A stretch of 64,000 bases of DNA from Okapia johnstoni (taxonomy: Eukaryota > Chordata > Mammalia > Artiodactyla > Giraffidae): positions 2,529,501 to 2,593,500 of the forward strand of contig JAGTYA010000026.1 in assembly GCA_024291935.2 (NCBI GenBank). The letters are read 5' to 3'. This document shows positions 54,007 to 64,000 of this stretch, in pieces. Position 1 is the stretch's first letter. The number at the start of each line of letters is the position of its first letter. The position numbers and the translations under genes were made by a program. Under the pieces are notes generated by a model that searched no databases, was not told where the DNA came from, and saw only the letters and a list, made by a program, of their open reading frames with translations.

Positions 54007-57000
54007 GTGAGTGCCAGGCATCCTCCCTGGGGGCCACAGCCCCTCCCCAGCTAAGATTCAAAGGGCCTTGACCCTTGTCTTAAGAGACATCCCACCAAGA
54101 GGACCTGGCTTGAGAATGCTACACATCGCTTGTCTTTTACTTTGTGTTGCTTGGCTCGAGCTGCTGGGTCAAAGGCCCCCAGCAGGGGCAGCTTAAACAG
54201 CAGACCATTATTCTCTCCAAGCCTGGAGGCTGGAATCCCAGACCCAGGTGTGGGTGGGACTGGTCCTCCTGAGGCCTCTCTCCTGGGGGTGGAGACGGCC
54301 GCCTCCTCCCCGTGTCCTCACAGGTCGCCCCTCTGTGTGTGTCTGTGTCCTGACTTCCTCTTCTTATAAGGACACCAGTCCTGTGGGTCTAGGGCCCACC
54401 CTCGTGACCTCATTTACCGTAATCACCTCTTTAAGGGTCCAGCTCCTGATACAGCCACACTATGAGGTCAGGGCTTCAACACAGGGTCTGCTGGGAGGGC
54501 ACACAGTTCAACTGATAACGTGCTTTAAGCAGTAATGAAAAGCGTGCTCTCTTGAGGGGGAAAGGAAGTAGCAGCCTTGCCGTGTCTGAGCCCCTTCTCT
54601 CTGAGGCCGTCCACTCCCTCTTTCTGGGTCTCCTGGCTGCCTCTCCAGCCGCGTCCCCTGGAGCCAGGTGGGCCCGTCCTGTGCATCCAAGAAGCAGAGA
54701 GAGGCAGGGCGGGGGGCGGGAGGAGGCAGGGCTGCCACAGTCAGAGCCAGGGGAACCTGTCGGCTATGCAGGTTTCCTTGGAGCCTGAGTCACCCAGGTT
54801 TCCTTGGAGCCTGAACCACCCGATTTTCCAGAAGAGCCGCCCAAGCTTCCCACGTCTAACCTTTGTTGCTAGTGGTGGCAGCTGATTTCCGGTCCCTAGG
54901 CTCCAGAGTCTGGGGCAGTGTGAACGTTGGAGATAAGAAAAGGCTGCAAGAGCCCCACTTAATCCACTTACCACGGCTCAGCTGGGAGAGAGAGGGGTCC
55001 TGACACACCTCCAGGCCCCTCCCAACGCAGAGCTGCAGGCAGAGCTCCGGCCACCGTGACAGCTGTTGGTCAAGGCCAGGAAAGAGCAGACCATCAGTCA
55101 GCCCTTGCCCTCCCCCTGCCGCGTCCCCAGAAGGAGGGGCTCGGCCTGGGGCCTCCCCTGGCTCCTGCCTCCCAGAGGTTCAGGGCCTTTGAGCTTCCTC
55201 TGCTGTCCACCCTCTCTCGGAAACTGAACTGTCTCTGAATAATTCCCTACCAGCCTCGAGACGATGTAAATGCATTTACCTCCCCCCGGCCCACCCTGCT
55301 TTTTAGGGGTTTATCTGCCTGGGAAACCCCATGGACGAAGGAGCCTGGTTGGCTGCAGCCCATGGGGTCGCGAAGAGTCGGACACGACTGAGCGACTTCA
55401 CTTTCACTTTTCACTTTCATGCACTGGAGAAGGAAATGGCAACCCATTCCAGTGTTCTTGCCTGAAGAATCCCAGGGATGGAGGAGCCTGGTGGGCTGTC
55501 GTCTATGGGGTCGCACAGAGTCGGACACAACTGAAGCGACTTAGCAGCAGCAGCAGCAGCTACTCAATAGCTGGGAGGGGGAAGTGGGAGTTAGCTGGGG
55601 GCGGGGGGGGGATGCATGGAGGAGGGAGGCTTCACTTCTCACATTGCAACTGCTGCTGGGTTAGTGCCCCGGGGCGGCCGTGACCGAGGGCTGCCCTCTG
55701 GGTGCCGAAACAGAACACCTTCAGACCCTCCTGGTTCTGCAGGCCCAGGTCCAGAATCAAGGTGTTGTTGATGGAAGCAAACAGACAAACCGGCACAGCC
55801 TAAAAGCTGAGAATTCTGTTTTGTTCGGTGAACTTGCTAAGGGACTTCGGTCCAGTAGACAGCCTCTCATGTCGCTCTGAGGATCTGCTCCAAAGGGTAA
55901 GGGAGGAGCCAACGAATATAGGGGGTTTTGTGGCGAAAACCAGGTAGTCAGTACATCAAAAGATTGCTATTAGTTAAGGAAGAGCACATATCTCAAGTTA
56001 ATAAATTTAGTGGTCTTCTCTATATGGGAAGAGGCGAGAGTCTGGGCTTGTTGGGATCATTCCTTTGACATGCACTTCGACTGTCTGGCTCAGCTGGTAA
56101 AGAACCCGCCTGCCAATTCAGAGATGCAGGTTTGATCCCTGGGTCGGGAAGATTCCCTGGAGAAGGGATAGGCTACCCACTCCAGTATTCTAGGACTTCC
56201 CTGGTGGCTCAGACCATAAAGAATCCGCCTGCAATGTGGGAGGCCTGGGTTCGATCCCTGGGTTGGGAAGATCCCCTAGAGGAAGAAATGGCACCCCACT
56301 CCAGTCTCCTTGCCTGGCGAATGCCCATGGAGAGAGCAGCCTGGTGGGCTACAGTCCATGGGGTCGCAAAGAGTCGGACTCAGCTGGGCGAGTAGCACTT
56401 TCTGCTGTCTGCTTTTCTCCATCCCGAGTCCCCTTGGGGTGCACAGCCGGGGTGGCTGCAGTGGCTGAGGGCTTGTTGGCCGCAACACCCTCTGTTTCCT
56501 GATACGGCAGGTGCCAGGTGTCGCATTGGCACACTCTCCAGGGTCTGGGGGGGCGGTCCTCCTGGCGTCTTCCCGCTTCCGGTGGCGTTCACGGGCCTGA
56601 GGCTAGATCTCCGCAGCCTCTGCCTCTGTCGTCCCTTGCCTTCTCTCTCCTCCTTCCCCTTCTCCGCTCACGTCCCCTCCCTCTCTCTCATAAGGACACT
56701 TGCCTTTGGGTCTCGGGCATGCCCTAAATCCAGCCTCATTCCAGATCCCTAAATGAATCACATTGGCAAAGACCCTGTTCCCGAACAAGGTGGCACTCAC
56801 GTGGGTTCTGGGGGCTCCACACGGACCTATCTCAGGGGCCGCCATTCAAACCTCTGCAGCTGGTTTCTGCTCCGCTCTGTGATGCTGGAGCTGGGGCTCC
56901 TCTGCCAACCGGCCCCTGAGAGGTTCTGCAAGCAGGAGGCACCAAAGCCCCCCGGAAGGCGGCGGGAGGGGGCAGGCTTCCTGTTTTCCCTTCCTGTTCA

Positions 57001-60000
57001 GCAACGCCCCCCCAGCAGCATGCGGTCCTCATCTCCCGCTCCATCCTTGGATCGCCCTGCAGCCCCTCCCAGCAGCCTCCGGGTGGTCCTACTCTCTGCC
57101 CTTTTTGTGCTTCCAAACTCCCAGCACGGTGTAACTGCCTCCCTGTACTCAGTCCCTCTGTTTGAAACCCTTGGTGTGACATCTCTCGCCCTGACAGGTG
57201 TGATCATTTGTCCTGTAAGGTCAAACTTAACATTGAACCTAAAGAGGTGGCATGGGGGCTCAAGAGGGAGGGGTTATGTGTAACTCACGCTGACTCATGT
57301 TGATGTATGGCAAAAACCATCACAATATTGTAAAGTAATTACCCTCTAACTAAAAGAAAGAAAGGAAGAAATAGCCTAAATCCCTAAAAAAAAAAAAAAA
57401 AAAATTAACATCGGCCCATAGGACAGCATTCTACAGCCCCAGTTCAGTTCAGTTCAGTTCAGTCACTCAGTCGTGTCCGACTCTTTGTGACCCCATGAAT
57501 CACAGCACGCCAGGCTTCCCTGTCCATCACCAACTCCCGGAGTCCACCCAAACCCATGTCCACAGCCCCAGGGAGGACATAATACCTGTTCGCTCTACAA
57601 AGAGGCTCAGTGAGAGACAGAGTGTTGGTTACGTACTTGGGGAAGCACAAGATCACAGCAAAAAAGTTCAAATTCCTCATCAGAACGGCAATGTGTGACC
57701 CAGACGAGTGATGAGGCAGCAGACCCTCTGTCGGAGCCGCAGTGCGCTGGGTTCTCGGTCTTCATGATCCGTGAGGCATCTCTGTGCCGCCCATCCAGCT
57801 TTGGGCAAGTCCCGGGTGAGGCTACTGCCTCCAGGAGGAGCTGGCACACAGCAGGATGCTCCGCATGGACTCATTTCCATCCGTGCCAACCACGCCACGG
57901 TCCCTCCTGGGCCCTTCTGTGTAGGAGCAGGAGGGCAGGGAGACCCCTGGTGGGGGACCTCTGGCCATGGAGGGGTGGGACAGGCTCTGCCCAGAGTCAC
58001 TCACCCGCCGTAACCAAAGCTCAGACCCAAGCACCGTCCGCTTCAAACCAGGACGAGGCTGCCTCTTCCTCATTCCTGCAGGCGCCCCTGGTCCCTCTCC
58101 TCCTCACGAAGACTGGGCTGAGCTGAAATCTGCCCCTTGCATTAACGGATACTTTCAGTTTATAAAATATGTTCCCAGTCACAGACTTACTAGACTTGAT
58201 CCTTGGCAACACTGTAGCCAGATGCAGGGACGGACGGCCATTGTCACACCGGTCAGAGAAGGAGGCAGAGCTCAGAGAGGGCAGACTCCATGCATGAGGC
58301 TCACGGCCTCTTCGGTCTAAAACACTAATTCCTGAGATGGAAGAGCTCTGTGCGGAGGAGCTGTGGTGCTCCCCGAGGGGGCCTCTCTCCGAAATCCGCT
58401 GCAGCGGGGCAGCCTGGCACCAGCAGGCCATTGGGTCACCCACATCGCTGCAGCGTGTGCCATCGCAGCCTGGCACCATGCAGCATGACCCCCATGCGCC
58501 CGCATACCACCACAGCCCTCTGCCTCCGCACCAGTGCCAGCCTGCCCCGTGACACCAAGGCTGTGCTGCCCGTAGATGACTTGTGGCCAACAACAGAGCA
58601 GGGACACCCAGGCAGACCCGCTTCTGGGAGACATGGGTGAATGAATGACTCTGATGAATGACTTTGGCTCAAGGACTCCTCAACGCCTTTGCCGACTGGT
58701 CGGTATACCAGGTCACCCATCCAGCCCACTGTCCTGTACCCGGCCTCAGAATCGGGCAACAGCCTGGCGTCTCTCCTCGTGTGGCGTGTTCCCTAATAAA
58801 ATCCTTGTGCCGTTCATCTCCTCCTGGTGTCTGGTTCTTGGTGGACTCAGATTAACACACAGCCGACTCTCAGATCGTTTCCAGATGACGGAATGCATGG
58901 TTTAATCTGCATGAAAGTAGACTTGTCTTCCCCCCAAATAACAAATTATATTAAATTGGAGACTCTCCCTGCTTACTTTCCAAAGCAAAGATAGAAGCCA
59001 GTGTGTCCGCCCCTTCGCCACCTCCAGAGTTCCTTCCTTCCTGCCCCTCTGTTTGCGGCCTTAGTCTCCTCACCCACAGAGTAGGCAAGAGCCTGTCCCA
59101 GCAGGGGCTCCTGGGTGCACCTTCTGCATGCAGGCCATCTGCTGAAGCCCCTTAGCAGCATTTTGACACAGCGTGGGGGTCTGAGGAGGCCACCAGCAGC
59201 GGTGCGGTGACCCGGAATGGTCCCCGGAGTCCGCTGTGCACCCACAGACCAAAAAGTCGAGGGAGATGCTGCTGACGGCAGATGTGGCCTGGCCTGTGTG
59301 TTTCAGAAGCTGTTGGTGGGAATGGAAGAGGAAGACTGGTTCATCGGAACTGAGGTTCTGAAAAACCGAGGGAAACTCAACCTCATATACCCCATCTCTC
59401 GGGCTGCCGTCACCAACTGGGATGACATGGAGAAGGTAGGCTGTGGCTTCTGTTGGGTGGGACGTGCTCAAGGGCCCCTACCAATGCCTGGGGTGGCCTG
59501 CTGCCCGGCACCTCGGAAGGGATGTACGGACACCATTCAGGGCTCTCCCGGCATCTCCTGGCTCTGAGTCCCTGGAGATACTGCATCACAACACTCACCA
59601 TACAGGTTTCAGAATCACAGACCTGGACCTGAATCCCGTCTCCATCATGCACGACCTGCATCATTTTGGACCCGTAACTTGGCTCTCTGGTCCTCAGTTT
59701 ACTAACCTGTAAGAAAGGGATGTAACTTTTCCTACCATGTAACGCTGTTGGAGAATTAAAGGAGCCGATGGATTTTAAAAAATCTGAAACACACTCCATG
59801 CCTATTAAGATAGCTATTATCTTAAAAACAAATAAACACCTCACCCCTCACCCTCCACCAAATGACAAATGTTGGTGAGAATGAGGAGGCAGAAATTTGG
59901 AATTCTCAAACACTCTTGGTGGGAATGTCAAACAGTACAGTCACTATAGAGGACAATACGGTGGTTCCTCAAAAAATCATACTAGAATTATCGTGAAAGT

Positions 60001-61513
60001 GAACGTGTCAGTCACCCAGTCATGTCTGACTGTTAGTGTGAGTCACTCAGTCGTGTCCAACTTTGTGCGACCCCATGGACTGTAGCCCACCAGGCTCCTC
60101 TGTCCGTGGAATTCTCCAGGCAAGAATACTGGAGTGGGTTTCCATTCCCTTCTCCAGGAGATCTTCCTGACCCAAGGATCAAACCCAGGGTATCATGTAG
60201 ATCAATCAATCTCCGGAAGATTCTTTGCTGTCTAAGCCACCACGGAAGCAATCCCCCTGCAGAGGGAATCCCCAAAGACTGGGAAGCAAGGCCAGGAAGA
60301 GATATCTGTGCACGTGTGTTCATAGCAGCAAGACTCACAACAGATAAAACGTAGAAATGGCCTAAGTGTCCTTCAGCGACCAAATGGATGAACACAATGT
60401 GGCCCTTCCATACAGTGGAATATTATTTGGTCCCTAAAAGGAAGGAAATCCTGGCACAGCTACAACAGGGGTGAACGTTGAGGACATGGCTCTCAGTGAA
60501 ACAGGGCAGTCACAGAAGGACAAATAATGCATGATTCCACTTCTATGAGGACTGAGGGTCTTCAAATTCATGGAGACAGAGAGTTGGAAGGTGGGGACCA
60601 GGGGCTGGGGGAGGGGATGGAGAATTAGTGTTTACTGGGGACAGAGTGTCATTTTGGGGAGATAGAAAGTTCTGGAGATGGATGGAGGAGATGGTCGTAC
60701 AACAATATGCATGTACTTAATGCCCCTGGGTTGTACACTTGGAAAAAGGTTACAAGGGTAAAGTTTATGTTCTGTGTATTTTTGTCGTTGTTCAGTCGCT
60801 CAGTCGTGTCTGAGTCTTTGTGACCCCGTGGATTGCAGCACACCAGGCCTTCCTGTCCCTCACTATCTCCTGGAATTTTCCCAAGTTCATGCCCATTGTG
60901 TCGGTGATGCCGTCCAACCACTTCCAGTGTCGTAAGGATGGGATGGACACAGCTGACTTGAACCACTCTCTCAGTGACCGAGGGCTCCATATGTAGCTGA
61001 ATAGGTTCACATTGCCTTGGATGATGCGTTAACTCTCCAAGGCTTAAGGTCATCCCGACAAGGAGTGTCTGGAAACAGAGATGGTCACCTGTTACCTCCC
61101 ATGGTTTCCGTGGGCCAGGAATTTGGGGGTAGCTTAGCTGGGTGGTTCTGGCTCAATTCTCACGGGGTTGCAGGCAGGTGTTGGCTGGGGCCGCGGCATC
61201 TGAAGGCTTGGCTAGGGCCAGAGGACCCATTTCTGAGGTGATGCTTTCCAGAGCCAGCAAGGTGGCCCCTCTCGACGTGACCTCTCTGTGGGGCCTCCCT
61301 ACGGTCCTCGCGGCCCTCAGCTGGCCTCCTCCAGAGTGGGCAATGGTAGAGGCTGGGGTGGGGGCTGCAGGGCGCTAACGGTCACACCCCGTCTCTCGTC
61401 AGGTCTGGCACTACTCCTTCTACCAGATGCTCCACGTCGCCCCAGAGCAGCACCCTCTGCTGATGACAGAGTCGCCCTTGAACTCGATGTCCAATAAAGA
61501 GAGACTGTCACAG
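53881..61513 (+). CDS. ACTE1: Divergent actin-like gene, first three coding exons; probable ACTE1 (actin epsilon)
   Basis: Three exons (53881-54006, 59307-59435, 61403-61513) join in phase 0 to 122 codons without a stop and match residues of about 8-120 of actin. Visible elements are the phosphate-binding loop [26 protein letters not shown], the D-loop equivalent [30 protein letters not shown] and W-H-Y-S-F-Y. The residue equivalent to methylated actin His73 is Arg. The acidic N-terminal tail is absent. An in-frame ATG at 53893 is an alternative start ([12 protein letters not shown]). The human counterpart is, as I recall, annotated as the pseudogene ACTE1P near DHCR7; the symbol rests on position and divergence. 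The remaining exons, with the rest of the fold, lie outside the window. Confidence 0.75.
54160..54500 (-). repeat. MaLR/MLT1-like LTR fragment
   Basis: ctgtgtcctgacttcctcttcttataagg, cctcgtgacctcatttaccg and aatcacctctttaaggg in reverse orientation. First intron of the actin-like gene. Confidence 0.6.
55318..55561 (+). mobile_element. Bov-A2-type SINE ending in (CAG)n
   Basis: Two partial Bov-A units in tandem (gtcggacacgactgagcgac at 55377; gtcggacacaactgaagcga at 55520), ending in about five AGC repeats at 55547-55561. Confidence 0.88.
56086..56397 (+). mobile_element. Bov-A2 (dimeric) SINE
   Basis: ggctcagctggtaaagaaccc, then a second unit from acttccctggtggctcagacc, to gggtcgcaaagagtcggac. 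Confidence 0.9.
56640..56865 (-). repeat. Old MaLR-like repeat fragment
   Basis: ctctcataaggacacttgcc, cattggcaaagaccctgttcc and gtggcactcacgtgggttctgg in reverse orientation. Confidence 0.5.
57250..57403 (+). mobile_element. L1 3' tail with poly-A
   Basis: actcatgttgatgtatggca, acaatattgtaaagtaatta, and a 19-A run at about 57385-57403. Confidence 0.7.
57439..57560 (-). mobile_element. BovB 3' tail fragment
   Basis: Begins with repeated AGTTC units and cactcagtcgtgtccgactc, then ccaactcccggagtccaccc. 5' truncated. Confidence 0.85.
57570..59300. other. Intron of the actin-like gene, no gene recognised
   Basis: GC-rich with overlapping open frames on both strands, none with recognisable domains. 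AATAAA at 58796 and a ctcctggtgtctggttcttgg phrase hint at an old repeat or retrocopy end, not resolved. Confidence 0.4.
59307..59435 (+). CDS. ACTE1: Actin-like exon B
   Basis: 43 codons with acceptor TTTCAG|AAG and donor GAGAAG|GTAGGC. Starts at the D-loop ([14 protein letters not shown]) and ends in TNWDDMEK, a strongly conserved actin stretch. Confidence 0.85.
59600..59765 (+). repeat. MIR fragment
   Basis: agacctggacctgaatcccg, gacccgtaacttggctctctg, cctcagtttactaacctgtaag, and gttggagaattaaaggagcc. Downstream of actin-like exon B. Confidence 0.55.
59800..60775 (+). mobile_element. Old L1 3' region with nested Bov-tA
   Basis: Left part gttggtgagaatgaggaggc and cactcttggtgggaatgtca. Right part gaaatggcctaagtgtccttc, cagtggaatattatttgg, and gaggactgagggtcttcaaa. 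Split at 60028-60250. Confidence 0.75.
60028..60250 (-). mobile_element. Bov-tA SINE inserted in an L1 remnant
   Basis: gactgttagtgtgagtcactc to ctaagccaccacggaagc. Splits the L1 at 59800-60775. Confidence 0.88.
60783..60950 (-). mobile_element. BovB 3' fragment
   Basis: cgttgttcagtcgctcagtcg at the left end through gtcggtgatgccgtccaacc. Truncated at about 60950. Confidence 0.8.
61090..61240. repeat. Old mammalian repeat, second copy
   Basis: cttagctgggtggttctggctc, ggttgcaggcaggtgttggctgg and catctgaaggcttggctagg, the same family as 37180-37760. Lies 160 bases upstream of actin-like exon C. Confidence 0.45.
61403..61513 (+). CDS. ACTE1: Actin-like exon C
   Basis: 37 codons with acceptor CTCGTCAG|GTC and donor [32 protein letters not shown] then [17 protein letters not shown] matches the actin APEEHPVLLTEAPLNPK region. 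Confidence 0.85.
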
Positions 61514-62640
61514 GTAAGAGGCCAGCAGGTGAGCTCGGGGGTAAGGGAGCAGGCTGGTGGAGGGCAGCAGGAGCCCCTCCCCAGCCTGGGGGGAGACAGA
61601 GACACCAGCGAGACCTCAGCAGCAAGCGTGACAGCTTCCACCAGGGGGCTCACCAAGCCATCGAGCACAGCGAAGTTGTTGGAGCCGAATGATTTCATCT
61701 AGACCTGCAGCCACTCTGTGTCCAGGGCGCTTATGTGCCCCTTTGGGCAGGCAGGGAACCTGGGGCTTCCAGGAGCCGAGGAAGTCAATGGCTGAGGTCA
61801 CACAAGGAGTGGCCTGTGAACACACCCAGACCCCCGGGGTCTGTGTGCGCAGTGTATTCTCAGCATTGATGCCTGGTGTGTCCGGCCTGCGCGTCTAAGC
61901 CTGAATTAAAAGCTCCAGGACCTCCTCCATCTCTAGGCCTCACCCCTTGCTTTCCCCCCAACCCCAAGGAATGGGTGGTGTATGCTGGTTGGATTGCCCC
62001 AGCTTGAACTGGGTGACGGAGCCTATCAAGGCTGGTAGGGAAAGAGGGATGCACCCCGGTGCAGACGGCAGAGTCCTCCTCAGGGCTGGCATGGGGTCCA
62101 GGTGGGGTAGGGGCCACAGTGGCTGCCTAATGAGGACATCGGCGAGCTAATTAAGCAAGCAGCCAGGTTCTGCCACCTGGCTTGGACTCCCTGCAGCCCG
62201 GTGGCGCGTCCCGCTGTGAGCGGTGACCCAGCGGGCATGCCCAGTGGCCCAAGGCACCACCTGCCCAGGGAGAAGGCTCCCTCCATGGCCCAGAAACAGA
62301 GCAGCATCCATCACAGCACAGATGTGAGCTCCGCCTCATTTAACACAGAGCTCGGGGCGCCGGTGAGTCCTCCCCTGCACACGGACAGAAATGGGCCACG
62401 CCAGGTGGCACATGGACCCAGAAGAAGCCTCAGTCCTGCCACGGCAGACAGCAGCTTCGAGAATGCCCAGTGCCCCAAGGGGCCCCTCTGAGCTGGAGAG
62501 AGAAGTGAGAGACAGAAGCATCCCTCCCCCGAGAGAACACGCTGCTCCAGACAGTCTCATTCAGGGCTCCCCAGGGAAGCAGAACCAGTAGGAGATACAC
62601 ATGCAGTAGGGGAGACAGAGTCAAGGGATTTAGACCTGTC

Positions 62641-62935
62641 ACTCCTAAAGGAAATCAACCCTGAATATCACCTGAAGGACTGAGGCTGAAGCTGAAGCTC
62701 CAATCCTTTGGCCACCTGATGCGAAGAGCCGACTCATTGGAAAAGACCCTGATGCTGGGAAAGATTGAAGGCAGGAGGAGAAGGGGGTGGCAGAGGATGA
62801 GATGGTTGGATGGCATCGCTGACTCAATGGACAAGAGTTTGACCAAACTCTAGGAGATGGTGAAGGACAGGGAAGCCTGGTGTGCTGCAGTCCATGGGAT
62901 TGCAAAGAGTCGAACATGACTGAGCGACTGAATGA
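62641..62935 (+). mobile_element. BovB LINE 3' fragment
   Basis: aaaggaaatcaaccctgaat through gatgcgaagagccgactcat to a cgactgaatgacaacaag end. Confidence 0.88.
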
Positions 62936-63082
62936 CAACAAGGAGAAATACATATTGTTGTAAGGAGTCGATGAGGATCATGGGAGCCGGCAGGTCCCAG
63001 CATCTGCAGCCAGCAGGATGGACCCCAGGACAGCCAGCGGTCTAAATCCCAGTCCAAAACCACAAAAAACACTGATGTCCCA

Positions 63083-63402
63083 GGATTTCCTAAGGGCTCA
63101 GTGGTAAAAATCTGCCTGCCAATGCGGGAGACATGGGTTCAGTCCCTGATCTGGGAAGATCCCACGTGCCTCAGGCAACGAAGCCCATGTGCTACAACTA
63201 CTGAGCGTGTGCGCCAGGGCTCGGGAGTCGCAATCACTGAGCCTGCAAGCCCTAGAGCCCGGGCGCCATAGCAAGAGGAGCCTCAGCGACAAGAAGTGTG
63301 TGCTGGCCGCAACTGGAGAAAGCCCGGGCAGCAACGAAGACCCAGCACAGCCAAAGAGAAACAGAATGATAATAAGGAATATATTAAAAAAAAAAAAAAA
63401 AA
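63083..63402 (+). mobile_element. CHR-type SINE, full length
   Basis: ggatttcctaagggctcagtg head, gctacaactactgagcgtgt body, cagcaacgaagacccagcac, and poly-A at 63386-63402. Confidence 0.87.
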
Positions 63403-63508
63403 GACCTGGTGTCCCAGTTCAAAGGCAGTCAGGCAGGAGGAATTCCCTCTCCTGCAGGGAAGCTCAGGCCTTTTGTTCTAGTTAGCCCTTCAGCTGATTA
63501 GATGAGAC

Positions 63509-63712
63509 CCACCTTCCCTGGTGACTCAGGCGGTAAAGAATCTGCCTGCAATGGAGGAGACCTGGGTTTGATCCCTGGGTCGGGAGGATCCCCTGGAGAA
63601 GGGAACGGCTACCCACTCCGGTTTTCTGGCTTAGAGACTCCCACGGACTGAGGAGCCTGGCGGGCTATAGTCCATGGGGTCACAAAGAGTCCAACATAAC
63701 TGAGTGACTAGC
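63509..63712 (+). mobile_element. Bov-tA SINE
   Basis: acccaccttccctggtgactc to cataactgagtgactagcac. Confidence 0.92.
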
Positions 63713-63756
63713 ACTTTCACTTTTACGCCACTCACTTTGGGAAAAGCAATCTGCTT

Positions 63757-63977
63757 CGCTCAGTCTATGGGTGGCACTAGTGATAAAGAATCTGCCTGCC
63801 AATATGGGAGACTTAGGAGACACAGGTTCAATCCCTGGGTGGGGAAGATCCCCTGGAGAAGGAAATGGCAACTCACTCTAGTAATCTTTCTTGGAGAATC
63901 TCATGGATGGAGGAGCCTGGCAGGCCACAGTCCGTGGGGTTGCAAGAGTCGGCCACGACTGAGTGACTGAGCACAGC
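63757..63977 (+). mobile_element. Bov-tA SINE
   Basis: tgataaagaatctgcctgcc through gaagatcccctggagaagga to cacgactgagtgactgagc. Confidence 0.9.
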
Positions 63978-64000
63978 ACTCAGCACGTGCACTTAACTGC

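Overview
The window is mammalian nuclear DNA from a bovid ruminant. BovB (RTE) LINE pieces, Bov-tA/Bov-A2 SINEs and CHR-type SINEs occur every few kilobases, mixed with L1 tails, old MaLR-like LTRs, Tigger DNA transposons and one degenerate gammaretrovirus-like provirus. The sequence does not separate cattle from sheep, goat or another bovid. The locus corresponds to the human 11q13.4 NADSYN1-DHCR7 neighbourhood.

Layout. (1) 1-10.47 kb, minus strand: the first six coding exons of NADSYN1 (glutamine-dependent NAD+ synthetase), reading leftward and leaving the window at base 1. All splice phases agree and give residues 1-153 of the glutaminase (nitrilase-type) domain. A CpG island with many GC boxes lies at 10.4-11.0 kb. 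(2) 11-15 kb: spacer between the divergent promoters, made largely of BovB and old L1. (3) 15.1-33.2 kb, plus strand: DHCR7 (7-dehydrocholesterol reductase), complete. It has a CpG-island promoter with two opposed CCAAT boxes, a probable untranslated exon, and seven coding exons that join in frame to a 475-residue protein ending in a normal stop. A tRNA-Gly-like sequence lies in intron 2 and a long (ATCC)n tract in the intron after the fourth coding exon. (4) 33.2-34.1 kb: an old Tigger element with a second TA-targeting DNA transposon nested inside it. (5) 34.6-38.6 kb: BovB, SINEs and older repeats. (6) 38.66-46.37 kb: a minus-strand class-I (gammaretrovirus-like) endogenous provirus flanked by a 4-bp duplication. 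Its genes are heavily broken and it carries later insertions. (7) 46.4-53.8 kb: repeats without a recognised gene. (8) 53.88-61.51 kb, plus strand: three in-frame exons (122 codons) of a divergent actin-like gene, probably the ACTE1 locus, continuing beyond the window. (9) 61.5-64 kb: repeats.

Functional picture. NADSYN1 makes NAD+ from the deamido form using glutamine. DHCR7 performs the last step of the Kandutsch-Russell cholesterol pathway and consumes 7-dehydrocholesterol, the vitamin D3 precursor. They are transcribed away from each other from CpG islands about 5 kb apart. I found no bacterial-type operon, CRISPR array or clearly new biological system. The items most worth a second look are the uninterrupted actin-like exons, the provirus (an RT active-site stop, an in-frame 42-bp repeat and a 109-bp perfect duplication), the nested transposon downstream of DHCR7, and the tRNA-Gly-like sequence.
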